Source: VGRW01 sp041498295
GTDB lineage: Bacteria; Myxococcota_A; UBA9160; SZUA-336
Length of the DNA stretch: 37,273 nucleotides
Assembly (NCBI GenBank): GCA_041498295.1
Contig: JBGQIB010000029.1
Location: 1 to 37,273 of the forward strand
Reading direction: 5' to 3'
Position 1 is the first letter of the stretch. Every line of letters begins with the position of its first letter. The notes under the pieces were generated by a model. The model worked only from the letters and a program-made list of their open reading frames with translations, was not told the DNA's origin and did not search any database. The position numbers and the translations under genes were made by a program. Below, piece by piece: positions 22,732-31,257 of the stretch.

Positions 22732-23124
22732 TCAGGGCGCGAAGCTCGAACGCGCCTGAATGCCCCAGCAGCCGTCGACCCGCGTGACCACGTACACGGC
22801 GAAGTAGGTATTGAGCGGCCGACCCTCGGCGCCGTAGCGCGTGAACTGCACGGCCAGATGCACCTTGTCGTCGCCCGCATGAATCACTTCGCGCGCGTCC
22901 CAGCGGCTCCGCGCCCAGCCCGCCTCGACCTCGCGCGAGCCATACCGCTCGGGGTTGGCCTCGAGCTCTTCGCGTGTCTGGAACACGCGCACCCGACCGC
23001 TCGCGATGCGCACGTGCGGGAAGTTGAACGTGTCGAAGTGCGCGCGCATGTCGCGCGCGTTGAACGCGCGCATGAACGCATCGGTGACCTCGAGAGCTGC
23101 ACGCTCGCTCTCCGCGTTGCGCAT
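22732..23124 (-). CDS. NTF2-like (SnoaL/DUF4440-type) protein
   Basis: 130 residues with an NTF2-like pattern: a first helix ERAALEVTDAFMRAFNARDMRAHFDTFNFP, then strands containing VRIASGRVRVFQTREEL, HLAVQFTRYGAEGRPL, and TYFAVYVVTRVDGCWGIQARSS. Such small proteins form a cone-shaped pocket used for polyketide cyclisation, isomerisation or ligand binding, so the reaction cannot be predicted. ATG at 23124 has GGAGGAG about 7 bases upstream; the longer frame to 23187 is Arg-rich and unlikely. The gene diverges from the SDR gene and converges on the DDAH-like gene, with the two stops forming TGACTCA. Confidence 0.75.
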   Translation of the reverse strand: MRNAESERAALEVTDAFMRAFNARDMRAHFDTFNFPHVRIASGRVRVFQTREELEANPERYGSREVEAGWARSRWDAREVIHAGDDKVHLAVQFTRYGAEGRPLNTYFAVYVVTRVDGCWGIQARSSFAP

Positions 23125-23219
23125 GGCCGCACTCCTCCGGCTGGTTGCCCGGATCATCGCACGCCGTCCCAGGCGGCGGGCTCGCATCGGGTATGCTTCC
23201 CCCGCACGGAGGTGCCGCT

Positions 23220-23984
23220 GTGAGCGAGATCGAGAAGCTGTTCGACCTGTCCGGCAAGGTCGCGCTTGTGACCGGCGGAAGTCGCGGACTCGGACGCGAG
23301 ATGGTGTTGGCGTTCGCGCGCGCGGGCGCGGACGTGGTGATCGCGAGCCGCAAGCTCGACGCGTGCGAGGCGACCGCGAAGGAAGTCGAACGCGAGACCG
23401 GCCGGCGCGCGCTGCCCGTCGCCTGTCACGTCGGCAAGTGGGACGAGGTCGGCGCGCTGGCGGAGCGCGCCTACGGCGAGTTCGGGAAAATCGACGTGCT
23501 CGTGAACAACGCGGGCATGTCGCTGCTCTACGACCAGGTCGCGAACGTCTCCGAGACGATGTGGGACAAGGTCGTCGACTTGAACCTGAAGGGACCGTTC
23601 CGACTCACGGCGCTCGTCGGCACGCGCATGACCGCCGGCGACGGCGGCTCGATCATCAACGTGTCGAGCGTCGCGGCGGTGCGGCCGACCGCTGGAGTGA
23701 TTCCCTACGCGGCCGCGAAGGCGGGGCTCAACGCGATCACCGTCGGCTTCGCGAGCGCGTTCGGCCCGAAGGTGCGCGTGAACTGCATCATGGCCGGGCC
23801 ATTCCTCACCGACATCTCGAAGGCCTGGAACATGGAGGCGTTCGAGAAGCAGGCGCGCCAGTCGATCGCGCTGCGCCGCGGCGGCCAGCCGAACGAGATC
23901 GTCGGCGCCGCGCTCTACTTCGCCTCGAACGCGTCGAGCTATACGACCGGCGCGATCCTGACGGTGAACGGCGGCGAAGTCTGA
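23220..23984 (+). CDS. Short-chain dehydrogenase/reductase (SDR)
   Basis: NAD(P)-dependent oxidoreductase, 254 residues, classical SDR length. It has the cofactor motif TGGSRGLGREM, the NNAG motif in VLVNNAGMSL, the catalytic Ser in NVSSVAAVR, the YxxxK pair in YAAAKAGLNA, and a C-terminal end TGAILTVNGG, which is typical of FabG-like members. The residue pair after the glycine loop (IASRKLDACE) favours NADP. GTG at 23220 is preceded by GGAGG at a 6-base spacing. The stop overlaps the ATG of the esterase gene, so the two are coupled and probably act on the same substrate. The substrate is unknown. Confidence 0.9.
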   Translation: MSEIEKLFDLSGKVALVTGGSRGLGREMVLAFARAGADVVIASRKLDACEATAKEVERETGRRALPVACHVGKWDEVGALAERAYGEFGKIDVLVNNAGMSLLYDQVANVSETMWDKVVDLNLKGPFRLTALVGTRMTAGDGGSIINVSSVAAVRPTAGVIPYAAAKAGLNAITVGFASAFGPKVRVNCIMAGPFLTDISKAWNMEAFEKQARQSIALRRGGQPNEIVGAALYFASNASSYTTGAILTVNGGEV

Positions 23985-24682
23985 TGAGCGCCGATTCACT
24001 CGCGCTCGCGCTCGCGTACAAGTCACCGGAGCTTTGCTCCGAGCCGTCGCCGACCGGGCACGTGTGGATCGAGCGAGGCGATTCGCGCGCGGTGCTGCTC
24101 ACGCCGAGCGAGATCGACCCGGACCGGCGCTATCCGCTCGTGACCGTGCTGCACGGCGCCGGCCGCCAGGACGAGATGCTCGTGAAGGCGGTGCGCGACG
24201 AGCCCGATCGGCGCGGCGCGTTCTTCCTCGTGCCGCGCTCCTTGCTTCCGACCTGGGATCTGATCGCCAGCGCGGCGCGCCCCGACCTCGAATTCCTCGA
24301 GTACGCCTACGACTTGATCTACCGCCGCTACCCGATCGACCCCGCGCGCCAAGCGCTGCTCGGCTACTCGGATGGCGCGAGCTACGCGCTCTCGGTCGGC
24401 CTGTCCAACCCGGGGATCTTCCGCGCGGTGATGGCGTGGGCGGCGGGCTTCATCGCGCTCGAGCCCAGCTTCGATCCCGACGCCGCGCGCAAGCCCGAGG
24501 TCCTGCTCGAGTACGGCACGCACGACCCCCTCTTCCGGTTCGAGCACGTCGCGCTGCCGATGCGCGCAAACCTTGAGCGCGCGGGTTACCACGTGGTGTT
24601 TCGCAAGGACGAGGGCGGGAAACACTGGCCCTCGCCCGATTTCCTGCCCGAAGCGCTCGACTGGTTCTTCGCGCTCCGTTAG
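23984..24682 (+). CDS. Alpha/beta-hydrolase, esterase-like
   Basis: 232 residues. It has the alpha/beta-hydrolase fold with the oxyanion/HG motif VTVLHGAGR, nucleophile Ser in LGYSDGASYALS, acid Asp in YGTHDPLF and catalytic His in GGKHWPSPDF. The fold and length resemble carboxylesterase/phospholipase or dienelactone-hydrolase-like enzymes. No signal peptide is seen, so it is probably cytoplasmic. The ATG overlaps the SDR stop by one base. Its TAG stop and the stop of the convergent amidohydrolase flank a GGCGCGCGCC palindrome. Confidence 0.82.
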   Translation: MSADSLALALAYKSPELCSEPSPTGHVWIERGDSRAVLLTPSEIDPDRRYPLVTVLHGAGRQDEMLVKAVRDEPDRRGAFFLVPRSLLPTWDLIASAARPDLEFLEYAYDLIYRRYPIDPARQALLGYSDGASYALSVGLSNPGIFRAVMAWAAGFIALEPSFDPDAARKPEVLLEYGTHDPLFRFEHVALPMRANLERAGYHVVFRKDEGGKHWPSPDFLPEALDWFFALR

Positions 24683-24693
24683 CGGCGCGCGCC

Positions 24694-25860
24694 TTACGCC
24701 CGAAACACGACTCGGCCGCGGGCGACGACGAGGATTGGGCGCAGCAGCGCGCCCAGGTCTTCGAGCGGATTGCCGTCGACGACCAGGATGTCGGCGGCGA
24801 GTCCGGGAGTGAGTCGGCCCGTCTCGTGCTCGAGCCCGAGCGCGCGCGCGGCTTCCGAGGTCGCCGTGCGCAGTGTCTCGACGGGCCGCAGCTCGGCCAG
24901 GCGCGCGAAGATCGGCAGCGCCTCGGGCAGGCGGTGGTGCGCGACGCCGGGAATGCCCGCATCGGTCGAGGCGATGAAACGGACGCCCGCGCCGCGCAGG
25001 CGCGTGTAGACCTCGGTCATGCGCGAGGCGAACTTGCCGACCTCGTCGGCCTTGGCGAAGAAACGCGCGAAGCCGGTGTTCACGGTCGGTGAGACCCAGG
25101 CGCCGGAGCGCGCGACGTCGGCGATCACGTCGGCGTCGGGGGCGCCGCCGAAGCCGTCGGCGTTCGCGAACGAGCAGTGTTCGATCGTGCGCACCCCGGC
25201 GCGCGCGGCGCGCGAGATGCCCTCGGTGCCATGACAGTGCGCCGCGGTGTGTCGGCCGAGCGCGCGCGCTTCGGCGACCGCGGCGTCGAGCTCGCTCTGG
25301 TCGAACTGAGACGACGCCGGAGTCGTGCCCTTGGTGAGGATGCCGCCGGTCGCCATCACCTTGATCCAGTCCGCGCCTCGCTCCACCTGGCGGCGCACGA
25401 CCGCGCGCATTTCGTCCGCGCCCCGCGCCTCGCCGCCCCAGAACCAGCAGTGACCTCTCGGCGAAGTGAGTGGCTGACCCGCGCACAAGAGCCGCGGGCC
25501 GAGTATCTCGCCGCGGGTGATCCGGTCGCGCAGCTCGAGCGCGCCGAACTCGGGGCCACCGAGGTCGCGCGCCGTGGTGATGCCCGCCGCGAGCATCGCG
25601 CGCGCGCGCGCGGCCATCGCGTCGAGCGGATCGGAGCTCGCGTCCTGTAGAGCTTCGCGCCGCGCAGGATCGAGCGCGATGTGCACGTGCGCGTCGCAAA
25701 GGCCGGGAATCGCGACCGCGCCGGAAAACTCGCTGCGCTCCTCGTCCGAGCTCGCGCCCCCCGCGATGCGCTCGCCGGCGACGTGCAAGGTCTCGAGGCC
25801 GGGTCGGAGCTCGTCACTCACGCCGTCCCAGATCCGCAGTCCCGCGAGCGCGAGCGCCAC
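24694..25860 (-). CDS. Amidohydrolase family protein (imidazolonepropionase/prolidase-like)
   Basis: 388 residues. Metal-dependent amidohydrolase with the first metal site DAHVHI, a metal-bridging Lys in DWIKVMATGG, metal His residues in AAHCHG and EHCSF, and catalytic Asp in STDAGIPG. The C-terminal barrel-closing part reads LTPGLAADILVVDGNPLEDL, the usual amidohydrolase end. Members hydrolyse cyclic amides, Xaa-Pro dipeptides or organophosphates; the substrate is not readable. The GTG start has no Shine-Dalgarno but has an extended -10 (TGATAGCAT) 6 bases upstream, implying a leaderless mRNA. It diverges from the MFS gene with overlapping control sequences. Confidence 0.87.
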   Translation of the reverse strand: MALALAGLRIWDGVSDELRPGLETLHVAGERIAGGASSDEERSEFSGAVAIPGLCDAHVHIALDPARREALQDASSDPLDAMAARARAMLAAGITTARDLGGPEFGALELRDRITRGEILGPRLLCAGQPLTSPRGHCWFWGGEARGADEMRAVVRRQVERGADWIKVMATGGILTKGTTPASSQFDQSELDAAVAEARALGRHTAAHCHGTEGISRAARAGVRTIEHCSFANADGFGGAPDADVIADVARSGAWVSPTVNTGFARFFAKADEVGKFASRMTEVYTRLRGAGVRFIASTDAGIPGVAHHRLPEALPIFARLAELRPVETLRTATSEAARALGLEHETGRLTPGLAADILVVDGNPLEDLGALLRPILVVARGRVVFRA

Positions 25861-25866
25861 CCGGGC

Positions 25867-25875
25867 ATGCTATCA
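25867..25875 (-). promoter_or_regulatory. Extended -10 promoter, leaderless start of the amidohydrolase
   Basis: TGATAGCAT lies exactly 6 bases before the GTG at 25860, the same geometry as at bglA and the (2Fe-2S) subunit gene. On the other strand the same bases read ATGCTATCA and overlap the possible start of the MFS gene. Confidence 0.45.
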
Positions 25876-27066
25876 CCTGCCGTCTTGGCCGCGCCGGAAC
25901 AGGATCCCTCCGACCCGAGCTCCGAGCGCATTCCGGCGCAGCTCGGGGCGTTGCTCGCGGCGGTCGTGGCGTTCGGGCTCGCGCATTCGGCGTACTTCCT
26001 GCTGCCGAAGTTCCTGGCGCTCGAGCTGCACGCGGACGCGTCGCAGATCGGTGTGTATTCGTCCGCGATGTGGTTCGCGAACGTCGCGCTCGTGCCGTTC
26101 GCCGGCGTGTGGATCGATCGACGCGGGCGCTTGCCGTTCGCGTTTCTCGGCTCGGCCGCGCTCGTCGTGACCTGCGCGGGATTCCTCGCGGTCGATCGGC
26201 TCGGGCCGTTCCTGCTCGCGCTGCGGATCGCGCACGGCATCGCGTTCACGTTCTTCTTCGTGGCGACACAGACGTTGGCCGCGGACCTGGCGCCGCCCGC
26301 GCGGCTCGGCCAGGTGCTCGGCTACTACGGCTCGGGCTTCGTGCTCACGAACGCCTTGGCGCCCGCGATCGCGGAGTGGGTCGCCGCGCGCGCCGGCTGG
26401 CCGCTGGTGTTCGGCGCGACGACCATACTCGCGGCGCTATCGGGGCTGCTCTTGCTCTTCGTGCGCGAGCGGCGCGCGACACCGCACACTGACGCGCCGC
26501 CGGTGCCCGGCATCGGCCCGGCACTCGCGCGCCCCGGCTTCGCGCGCGTGATGTCCGTCTCGGCGCTCGCCGGAATCAGCTTCGCGGCGATGTTCACGTT
26601 CCACCAGCCGTTCGCGCTCTCGCTGGGCATCGAGCGAGTCTCCGATTTCTTCGTCGCGTACTCGATCGCGGCTGGCATCGTGCGCGGGCCGTTCGGCTCG
26701 TTGGCCGACCGGGCAGGCCGCATGCGGGTCACTCGCTTCGCCCTGGCGATCTACGCCGTCGCGGGGTTCGCGATGATCGCGCTGTCGCGCGTGGGTCTGA
26801 TCTGGGCCGGGGCCGCGCTCGGCGTCGCGCACGGGCTCTTCTATCCCGCGCTAAACGCGGTGGCGCTCGAGGGCGCGGCCTCGGACGTGCGCGGCAAAGT
26901 GACTGCGCTGTTCAACGGCTCGTTCAACGTTGGCTTCTCGCTCGGCAGCTTCGGGCTCGGCTACGTCGCGCTCGGATTCGGCTACACGCCCGTGTTCGCG
27001 GTCGCCGGAGTATGCTCGCTCGCGGCGCTCGGCCTCTTGCCCGGACGCGCGCTGCGGAGGGAGTGA
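25867..27066 (+). CDS. MFS transporter
   Basis: About 399 residues with 12 hydrophobic segments in two halves. It has the MFS loop-2/3 motif VWIDRRGRLPF and, in the second half, GSLADRAGRMRVTRF, both matching the G-x-x-D-R-x-G-R-R consensus. It is close to YfcJ/AraJ-type exporters of small molecules; the substrate is unknown. The start is unsure. ATG at 25867 overlaps the amidohydrolase promoter and has no ribosome binding site; an in-frame TTG at 25885 lies 8 bases after TGCTATCAC, a possible extended -10. The stop is one base from the TTG of the next transporter, so the two are co-transcribed. Confidence 0.87.
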   Translation: MLSPAVLAAPEQDPSDPSSERIPAQLGALLAAVVAFGLAHSAYFLLPKFLALELHADASQIGVYSSAMWFANVALVPFAGVWIDRRGRLPFAFLGSAALVVTCAGFLAVDRLGPFLLALRIAHGIAFTFFFVATQTLAADLAPPARLGQVLGYYGSGFVLTNALAPAIAEWVAARAGWPLVFGATTILAALSGLLLLFVRERRATPHTDAPPVPGIGPALARPGFARVMSVSALAGISFAAMFTFHQPFALSLGIERVSDFFVAYSIAAGIVRGPFGSLADRAGRMRVTRFALAIYAVAGFAMIALSRVGLIWAGAALGVAHGLFYPALNAVALEGAASDVRGKVTALFNGSFNVGFSLGSFGLGYVALGFGYTPVFAVAGVCSLAALGLLPGRALRRE

Positions 27067-27067
27067 G

Positions 27068-28492
27068 TTGAGTGCGCGCGCGATCGGCGCCCCTGGACCC
27101 CAAGCCGTGACCGGCGCGCCGGCCGCGTCGGGGCTCGGTCAGTGGAGCTGGGCGGTCTTCGAGTGGGCGCGCAACCCGTACGTCATCCTGATCACGATCT
27201 ATCTGTTCGCGCCGTACTTCACGTCGCACGTCGTCGGCGATCCGGTGCGCGGCCAGGTGATTTGGGGCGCGATCAACGGCTACGGCGGGATCGCGACCGC
27301 GCTGCTCGCGCCGATCCTCGGCGCGATCGCGGACTCGGGCGGGCGGCGCAAGCCGTGGATCCTGTTCTTCACCTGCGTCATGGCCCCGACCAGCTGGCTG
27401 CTCTGGTTCGCGCTGCCGGGCGGGGCCGGGCTCTCGATCGCGTGGATCGCGATCATCCTGATCGCCAACTCCGCCGCCTTCGAGTACTCCGCGGTGTTTC
27501 ACAACGCGATGCTGCCGTCGATCGCGCCGCGCGAGCGCGTCGGCTTCCTGTCGGGGCTCGGGCTCGCGCTCGGGAACGCCTCGTCCCTACTCATTTTGGT
27601 GTTCATGCTCTGGGGCTTCTCGCTGCCGGGCAAGGTCGACTGGAGCTTCATCCCCGGCAAGGCGCTGTTCGGGCTCGACACGACCGCGTTCGAGCAGGAC
27701 CGCATCACCGGCCCGATCGCGGCGCTGTGGCTCGTGGTGTTCGCGCTGCCGCTGTTCCTGTTCACGCCCGACCGCGCGCGGGGTGAACGAAGGGCGCTGG
27801 CCGCGGTGCGCGCCGGGTTCCGGCAGCTCTGGCACACCCTCCAGGAGCTGCGCCGCTACCGGAACGTCGCGACTTACTTGCTCGCGCGCATGATCTACAA
27901 CGACGGGAAGACGGCGGTGCTGGTTTTCGGCGGCGTCTACGCGGCGGGCGTCTTCGGCTGGGACTCACTCACCATGACCGTGTACGGCATCGTGCTCTCG
28001 ATCTTCGCCGTCTTCGGCGGCTTCGTCGGCGGCTGGCTCGACGACACGTTCGGCAGCAAGCGCGCGATCCTGATCTCGATCGGCGGAACGTCGCTCGGCC
28101 TGATCCTCGCGGTGTCGATCACGCCCGACGAGCTGTTCTTCTTCGTCCCGTGGGACCGCGCCGCGCCGAGGCTCTGGAGCCTGCCATTCTTCGCGAGCGT
28201 GCCGGAGCTGATGTACATCGGCGTGGTCACGCTCGTCGCCGTGTTCATCACCGCGGCGTACGCCAACTCGCGCACCATGCTGGCGCGCATCGCGCCCCCC
28301 GAGATGATGACCGAGTTCTTCGGCATCTACTCGCTCTCGGGAACGTCGGTCGCGTGGATCGGCTCGTTCACCGTGCGCTGGTTCACCGAGGCGTTCTCGA
28401 GTCAGCGCATCGGCTTCGCGCCGATTCTGATCTTCCTCGCGCTCGGGCTCGTCGGGATGCTGTTCGTGCGCGAGGAACGCACCCCCGCCTAG
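27068..28492 (+). CDS. MFS transporter, UMF1/Atg22-like
   Basis: 474 residues with about 12 membrane segments. It begins, after ~20 polar residues, with WSWAVFEWARNPYVILITIYL, a hallmark of the UMF1 (Atg22-like) MFS group. Then GAIADSGGRRKPW follows as loop 2-3 and GGWLDDTFGSKRAI as the matching loop of the second half. Distant homologues move sugars or amino acids; here the substrate is unknown. TTG at 27068 is the only start close to the upstream stop and has GGAGGGAG before it. Encoded right behind another MFS transporter. Confidence 0.85.
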   Translation: MSARAIGAPGPQAVTGAPAASGLGQWSWAVFEWARNPYVILITIYLFAPYFTSHVVGDPVRGQVIWGAINGYGGIATALLAPILGAIADSGGRRKPWILFFTCVMAPTSWLLWFALPGGAGLSIAWIAIILIANSAAFEYSAVFHNAMLPSIAPRERVGFLSGLGLALGNASSLLILVFMLWGFSLPGKVDWSFIPGKALFGLDTTAFEQDRITGPIAALWLVVFALPLFLFTPDRARGERRALAAVRAGFRQLWHTLQELRRYRNVATYLLARMIYNDGKTAVLVFGGVYAAGVFGWDSLTMTVYGIVLSIFAVFGGFVGGWLDDTFGSKRAILISIGGTSLGLILAVSITPDELFFFVPWDRAAPRLWSLPFFASVPELMYIGVVTLVAVFITAAYANSRTMLARIAPPEMMTEFFGIYSLSGTSVAWIGSFTVRWFTEAFSSQRIGFAPILIFLALGLVGMLFVREERTPA

Positions 28493-28502
28493 TCGAGACG
28501 GG

Positions 28503-28511
28503 TGATACGAT
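28503..28511 (+). promoter_or_regulatory. Extended -10 promoter, leaderless start of the (2Fe-2S) subunit gene
   Basis: TGATACGAT, followed by exactly 6 bases and the GTG at 28518. Identical 9-mer and spacing to the promoter of the GH1 gene on the other strand at 11908-11900. Confidence 0.5.
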
Positions 28512-28517
28512 CGGCGC

Positions 28518-28979
28518 GTGGAGTTATGCGTGAACGGCCAGCTGCGCCGCGTCGACGTCGACCCGTCGACGCCGCTCTTGTGGGTGCTGCGCGACCAGCT
28601 CCAGCTCACTGGCGCGAAGTACGGCTGTGGGCTCGAGCAGTGCGGCGCGTGCGCGGTGCTCTGCGACGGACGCGCGGTGCTCTCGTGCGCGACTCCGGCC
28701 GAGTCGTTCGTCGGACGCGAGATCACGACCATCGAAGGGATCGCGGCGAACGGCGAGCTCGACGTCGTACAGCGCGCGTTCGTCGCGGAGCAGGCGGCAC
28801 AGTGCGGCTATTGCGTGCCCGGAATCGTGATCGCGGCGAAGGCGCTGCTCGACGCGAACCCCGCGCCGAGTGAGTCGGAGATCCGCGCGGCGCTGGCGAA
28901 GCACCTGTGCCGCTGTGGGGCGCATGCTCGCATGCTGCGCGCGGTGCGGCGCGCGGCGGAAGAGCTCGCGCGCTCGTGA
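28518..28979 (+). CDS. iorA: (2Fe-2S) subunit of an isoquinoline-1-oxidoreductase-type molybdenum hydroxylase
   Basis: Electron-transfer subunit of a xanthine-oxidase-family hydroxylase. 153 residues with two clusters: a plant-ferredoxin-type site YGCGLEQCGACAVL plus a fourth Cys in VLSCATPAES, then CGYCVPGIV with CRCGAH in the all-helical second cluster domain. GTG at 28518 follows an extended -10 by 6 bases. Its stop overlaps the GTG of the large subunit (GTGA). Two-gene layout without a FAD subunit is typical of IorAB, aldehyde oxidoreductase and nicotinate dehydrogenase types, which pass electrons to cytochromes. No cytochrome gene is adjacent. Confidence 0.9.
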   Translation: MELCVNGQLRRVDVDPSTPLLWVLRDQLQLTGAKYGCGLEQCGACAVLCDGRAVLSCATPAESFVGREITTIEGIAANGELDVVQRAFVAEQAAQCGYCVPGIVIAAKALLDANPAPSESEIRAALAKHLCRCGAHARMLRAVRRAAEELARS

Positions 28980-31138
28980 TTCCGCCCAGCCTGCAGCGCA
29001 ATCCCGACCTGGACACGTGGCTGCGCATCGGCGCCGACGGAACGGTGACGGTGTACACGGGCAAGGTGGAGCTCGGCCAAGGCATCAAGACCGCACTCGC
29101 GCGAATCGCGGCGGAGGAGCTAGACGTGTCACTCGCGCGCGTGCGGGTTCGCACCGCCGACACGGCCGACGGCCCGAACGAGCTCTACACCGTCGGGAGT
29201 AACTCGCTCGAGGAGAGCGGCACCGCTCTGCGCCTGGCGGCGGCCGAAGCGCGCCAGCACCTGCTCGAGCTCGCGGCCGCGAAGCTGGGCGCGCCCGCGC
29301 TCGCCCTGCAGGTGGAGGATGGCACGGTGCGCGCGCTCGGGCTCGAGAGAGAGACGAGCTGGTTCCAGCTGTTCGGCGGCAAGCGCTTCGGGCGCAAAGT
29401 GACGGGCGGCGCGCGGCCCAAGGACCCCGCGGAGTACCGGATCCTCGGCCGGCCGGGGTTGCGGCTCGGAATGGAGGCGTTGGTCACAGGAAGAGCCGTA
29501 TTCGTGCAGGACCTGTGCTTGCCGGGGATGGTGCACGCGCGGGTCGTGCGGCCGCCGAGCGCAGGCGCGCGGCTCGCTTCGCTAGACGACACCGAAGTGC
29601 GGCGCATGCCCGGCGTGGTCGCGGTGATTCGCGACGGCAGCTTCCTCGCGGTCGCCGCGGAGAGCGCAGCGCAGGCGATCGCAGCGGCCGAGAACCTGCG
29701 AAAGAGCGCGCGCTGGACTGGCGCGACCGAGCTTCCCGATCAGGCCGAGCTCCATGCGCGCATGCGCGCCGCCGCGGCGAAGAGCTTCCCGGTGGTCGAT
29801 GGAACCGCGGTCGACGAGCCGGTGCCTCCGCTCTCGACACCGACTGGTGTCGCCCACACCCTGCGCGCGAGCTACACGCGCCCGTTCCAGATGCACGGCT
29901 CGATCGGTCCGTCGGCCGCGGTCGCGCACGAAGTCGACGGCGCGCTCACGGTCTGGACTCACAGTCAGGGGGTTTCGATCCTGCGGCTCGCGCTCGCGCA
30001 GGCGCTGCACCTGCCGAACGAGCGGCTGCGCCTCGTGCACGTCGAGGGTCCCGGCTGCTACGGCCACAACGGCGCGGACGACGTCGCGTTCGACGCCGCG
30101 CTCGTCGCGCGCGCGTTGCCGGGACGCCCGGTGCACGTGCAGTGGAGCCGCGAGGACGAGCACGCGTGGGAGCCCTACGGCTCGGCGATGATCGTCGACC
30201 TCCAAGCGAGCCTCGATGCGGGCGGACGCGTCGTCGACTGGAGTCACGAGACGCGCAGCTACACGCACATGAATCGAGCGCTGCCGTACAGCGAGCGCAC
30301 GAGCGGGCTCGTGGCCGCGTGGCACCGGGACCCGCCGATGGCGCCGCCGACGCCGCGGCCCGCGCTCGCGCCACACGCCGGTATCCACCGCAACGCCGAT
30401 CCGCTCTACACATTTCCGCGTCGCCGCATCGTCAAGCACTTCCTCGAGGGCGGCCCGTTCCGCACTTCGGCGCTGCGCGCGCTGGGCGCGTTCGCGAACG
30501 TGTTCGCGCTCGAATCGTTCATGGACGAGCTCGCACATGCGGACGGTGTCGATCCGCTCGAGTTCCGCCTGCGCCACCTCGACGACGCGCGCGCGCGCGA
30601 CGTGCTCCGCGCCGCGTCGGAGCGGCTCGGTTGGCAGTCAGTCACCCGGCCGACTCGATCCGGCCGTGGCCGCGGCATCGCCTTCGCGCGCTACAAGAAC
30701 CAGAAGACCTGGTGCGCCGTCGCGCTCGAGCTCAGTGTCGACGACGCGAGCGCCGCGATCCGGCTCGAGCGCGAGGCGATCGCCGACGACGCGGGACAGA
30801 TCGTCGATCCCGACGGGCTCGCGAATCAGCTCGAGGGCGGCTTCGTGCAGGCCGCGAGCTGGACCCTGAAGGAAGAAGTGCGCTTCGACCGCGAGCGAGT
30901 CACGAGCCTCGACTGGGAGACTTACCCGATTTTGCGCTTCGACGAGATCCCGGAGATCGAGACGGTGCTCCTCGGCCGGCCGGGCCAGCCCTGGCTCGGC
31001 GCCGGCGAGGCCTCGCAGGGACCGACGGCCGCGGCGATCGCGAACGCGGTCTTCGACGCGACCGGCCTTCGCCTGCGCGACCTGCCCTTCACGCCCGAGC
31101 GCCTGCGCGCGGCGGCGCGGAGCTCGCCCGACGCCTGA
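28976..31138 (+). CDS. iorB: Molybdopterin-binding large subunit, isoquinoline-1-oxidoreductase beta-like
   Basis: Catalytic subunit; hydroxylates an N-heteroaromatic ring or aldehyde at a molybdenum centre with water as oxygen source. 720 residues. It starts LDTWLRIGADGTVTVYTGKVELGQG (first molybdopterin repeat), then RPGLRLGMEALVTGRAVFVQD (hammerhead domain), GHNGADDVAFDAALVAR and QWSREDEHAWEP (second molybdopterin region). The catalytic Glu is in GAGEASQGP near residue 678, followed by FDATGLRLRDLPFTPERLRAA. No twin-arginine signal is seen at the N-terminus, unlike many IorB proteins, so it is probably cytoplasmic. GTG at 28976 overlaps the small-subunit stop; the longer frame to 28907 overlaps coding sequence. 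Substrate unknown. Confidence 0.9.
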   Translation: MIPPSLQRNPDLDTWLRIGADGTVTVYTGKVELGQGIKTALARIAAEELDVSLARVRVRTADTADGPNELYTVGSNSLEESGTALRLAAAEARQHLLELAAAKLGAPALALQVEDGTVRALGLERETSWFQLFGGKRFGRKVTGGARPKDPAEYRILGRPGLRLGMEALVTGRAVFVQDLCLPGMVHARVVRPPSAGARLASLDDTEVRRMPGVVAVIRDGSFLAVAAESAAQAIAAAENLRKSARWTGATELPDQAELHARMRAAAAKSFPVVDGTAVDEPVPPLSTPTGVAHTLRASYTRPFQMHGSIGPSAAVAHEVDGALTVWTHSQGVSILRLALAQALHLPNERLRLVHVEGPGCYGHNGADDVAFDAALVARALPGRPVHVQWSREDEHAWEPYGSAMIVDLQASLDAGGRVVDWSHETRSYTHMNRALPYSERTSGLVAAWHRDPPMAPPTPRPALAPHAGIHRNADPLYTFPRRRIVKHFLEGGPFRTSALRALGAFANVFALESFMDELAHADGVDPLEFRLRHLDDARARDVLRAASERLGWQSVTRPTRSGRGRGIAFARYKNQKTWCAVALELSVDDASAAIRLEREAIADDAGQIVDPDGLANQLEGGFVQAASWTLKEEVRFDRERVTSLDWETYPILRFDEIPEIETVLLGRPGQPWLGAGEASQGPTAAAIANAVFDATGLRLRDLPFTPERLRAAARSSPDA

Positions 31139-31257
31139 GCCGAGGCGCTCGGACGCTTGCACTGCCATGCGGACGCTGCGCGGATTCGCACTCTCGCGCC
31201 GGAATTCGCCGCGGCGCGCCTCGGCGGCCAGGCATCGCCCTTGCTCTATCGAAGCGC

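Noticed and set aside
24023..25699. 558-residue minus-strand open frame
   Set aside because: Arg-rich shadow covering the esterase and amidohydrolase genes in the wrong frame.
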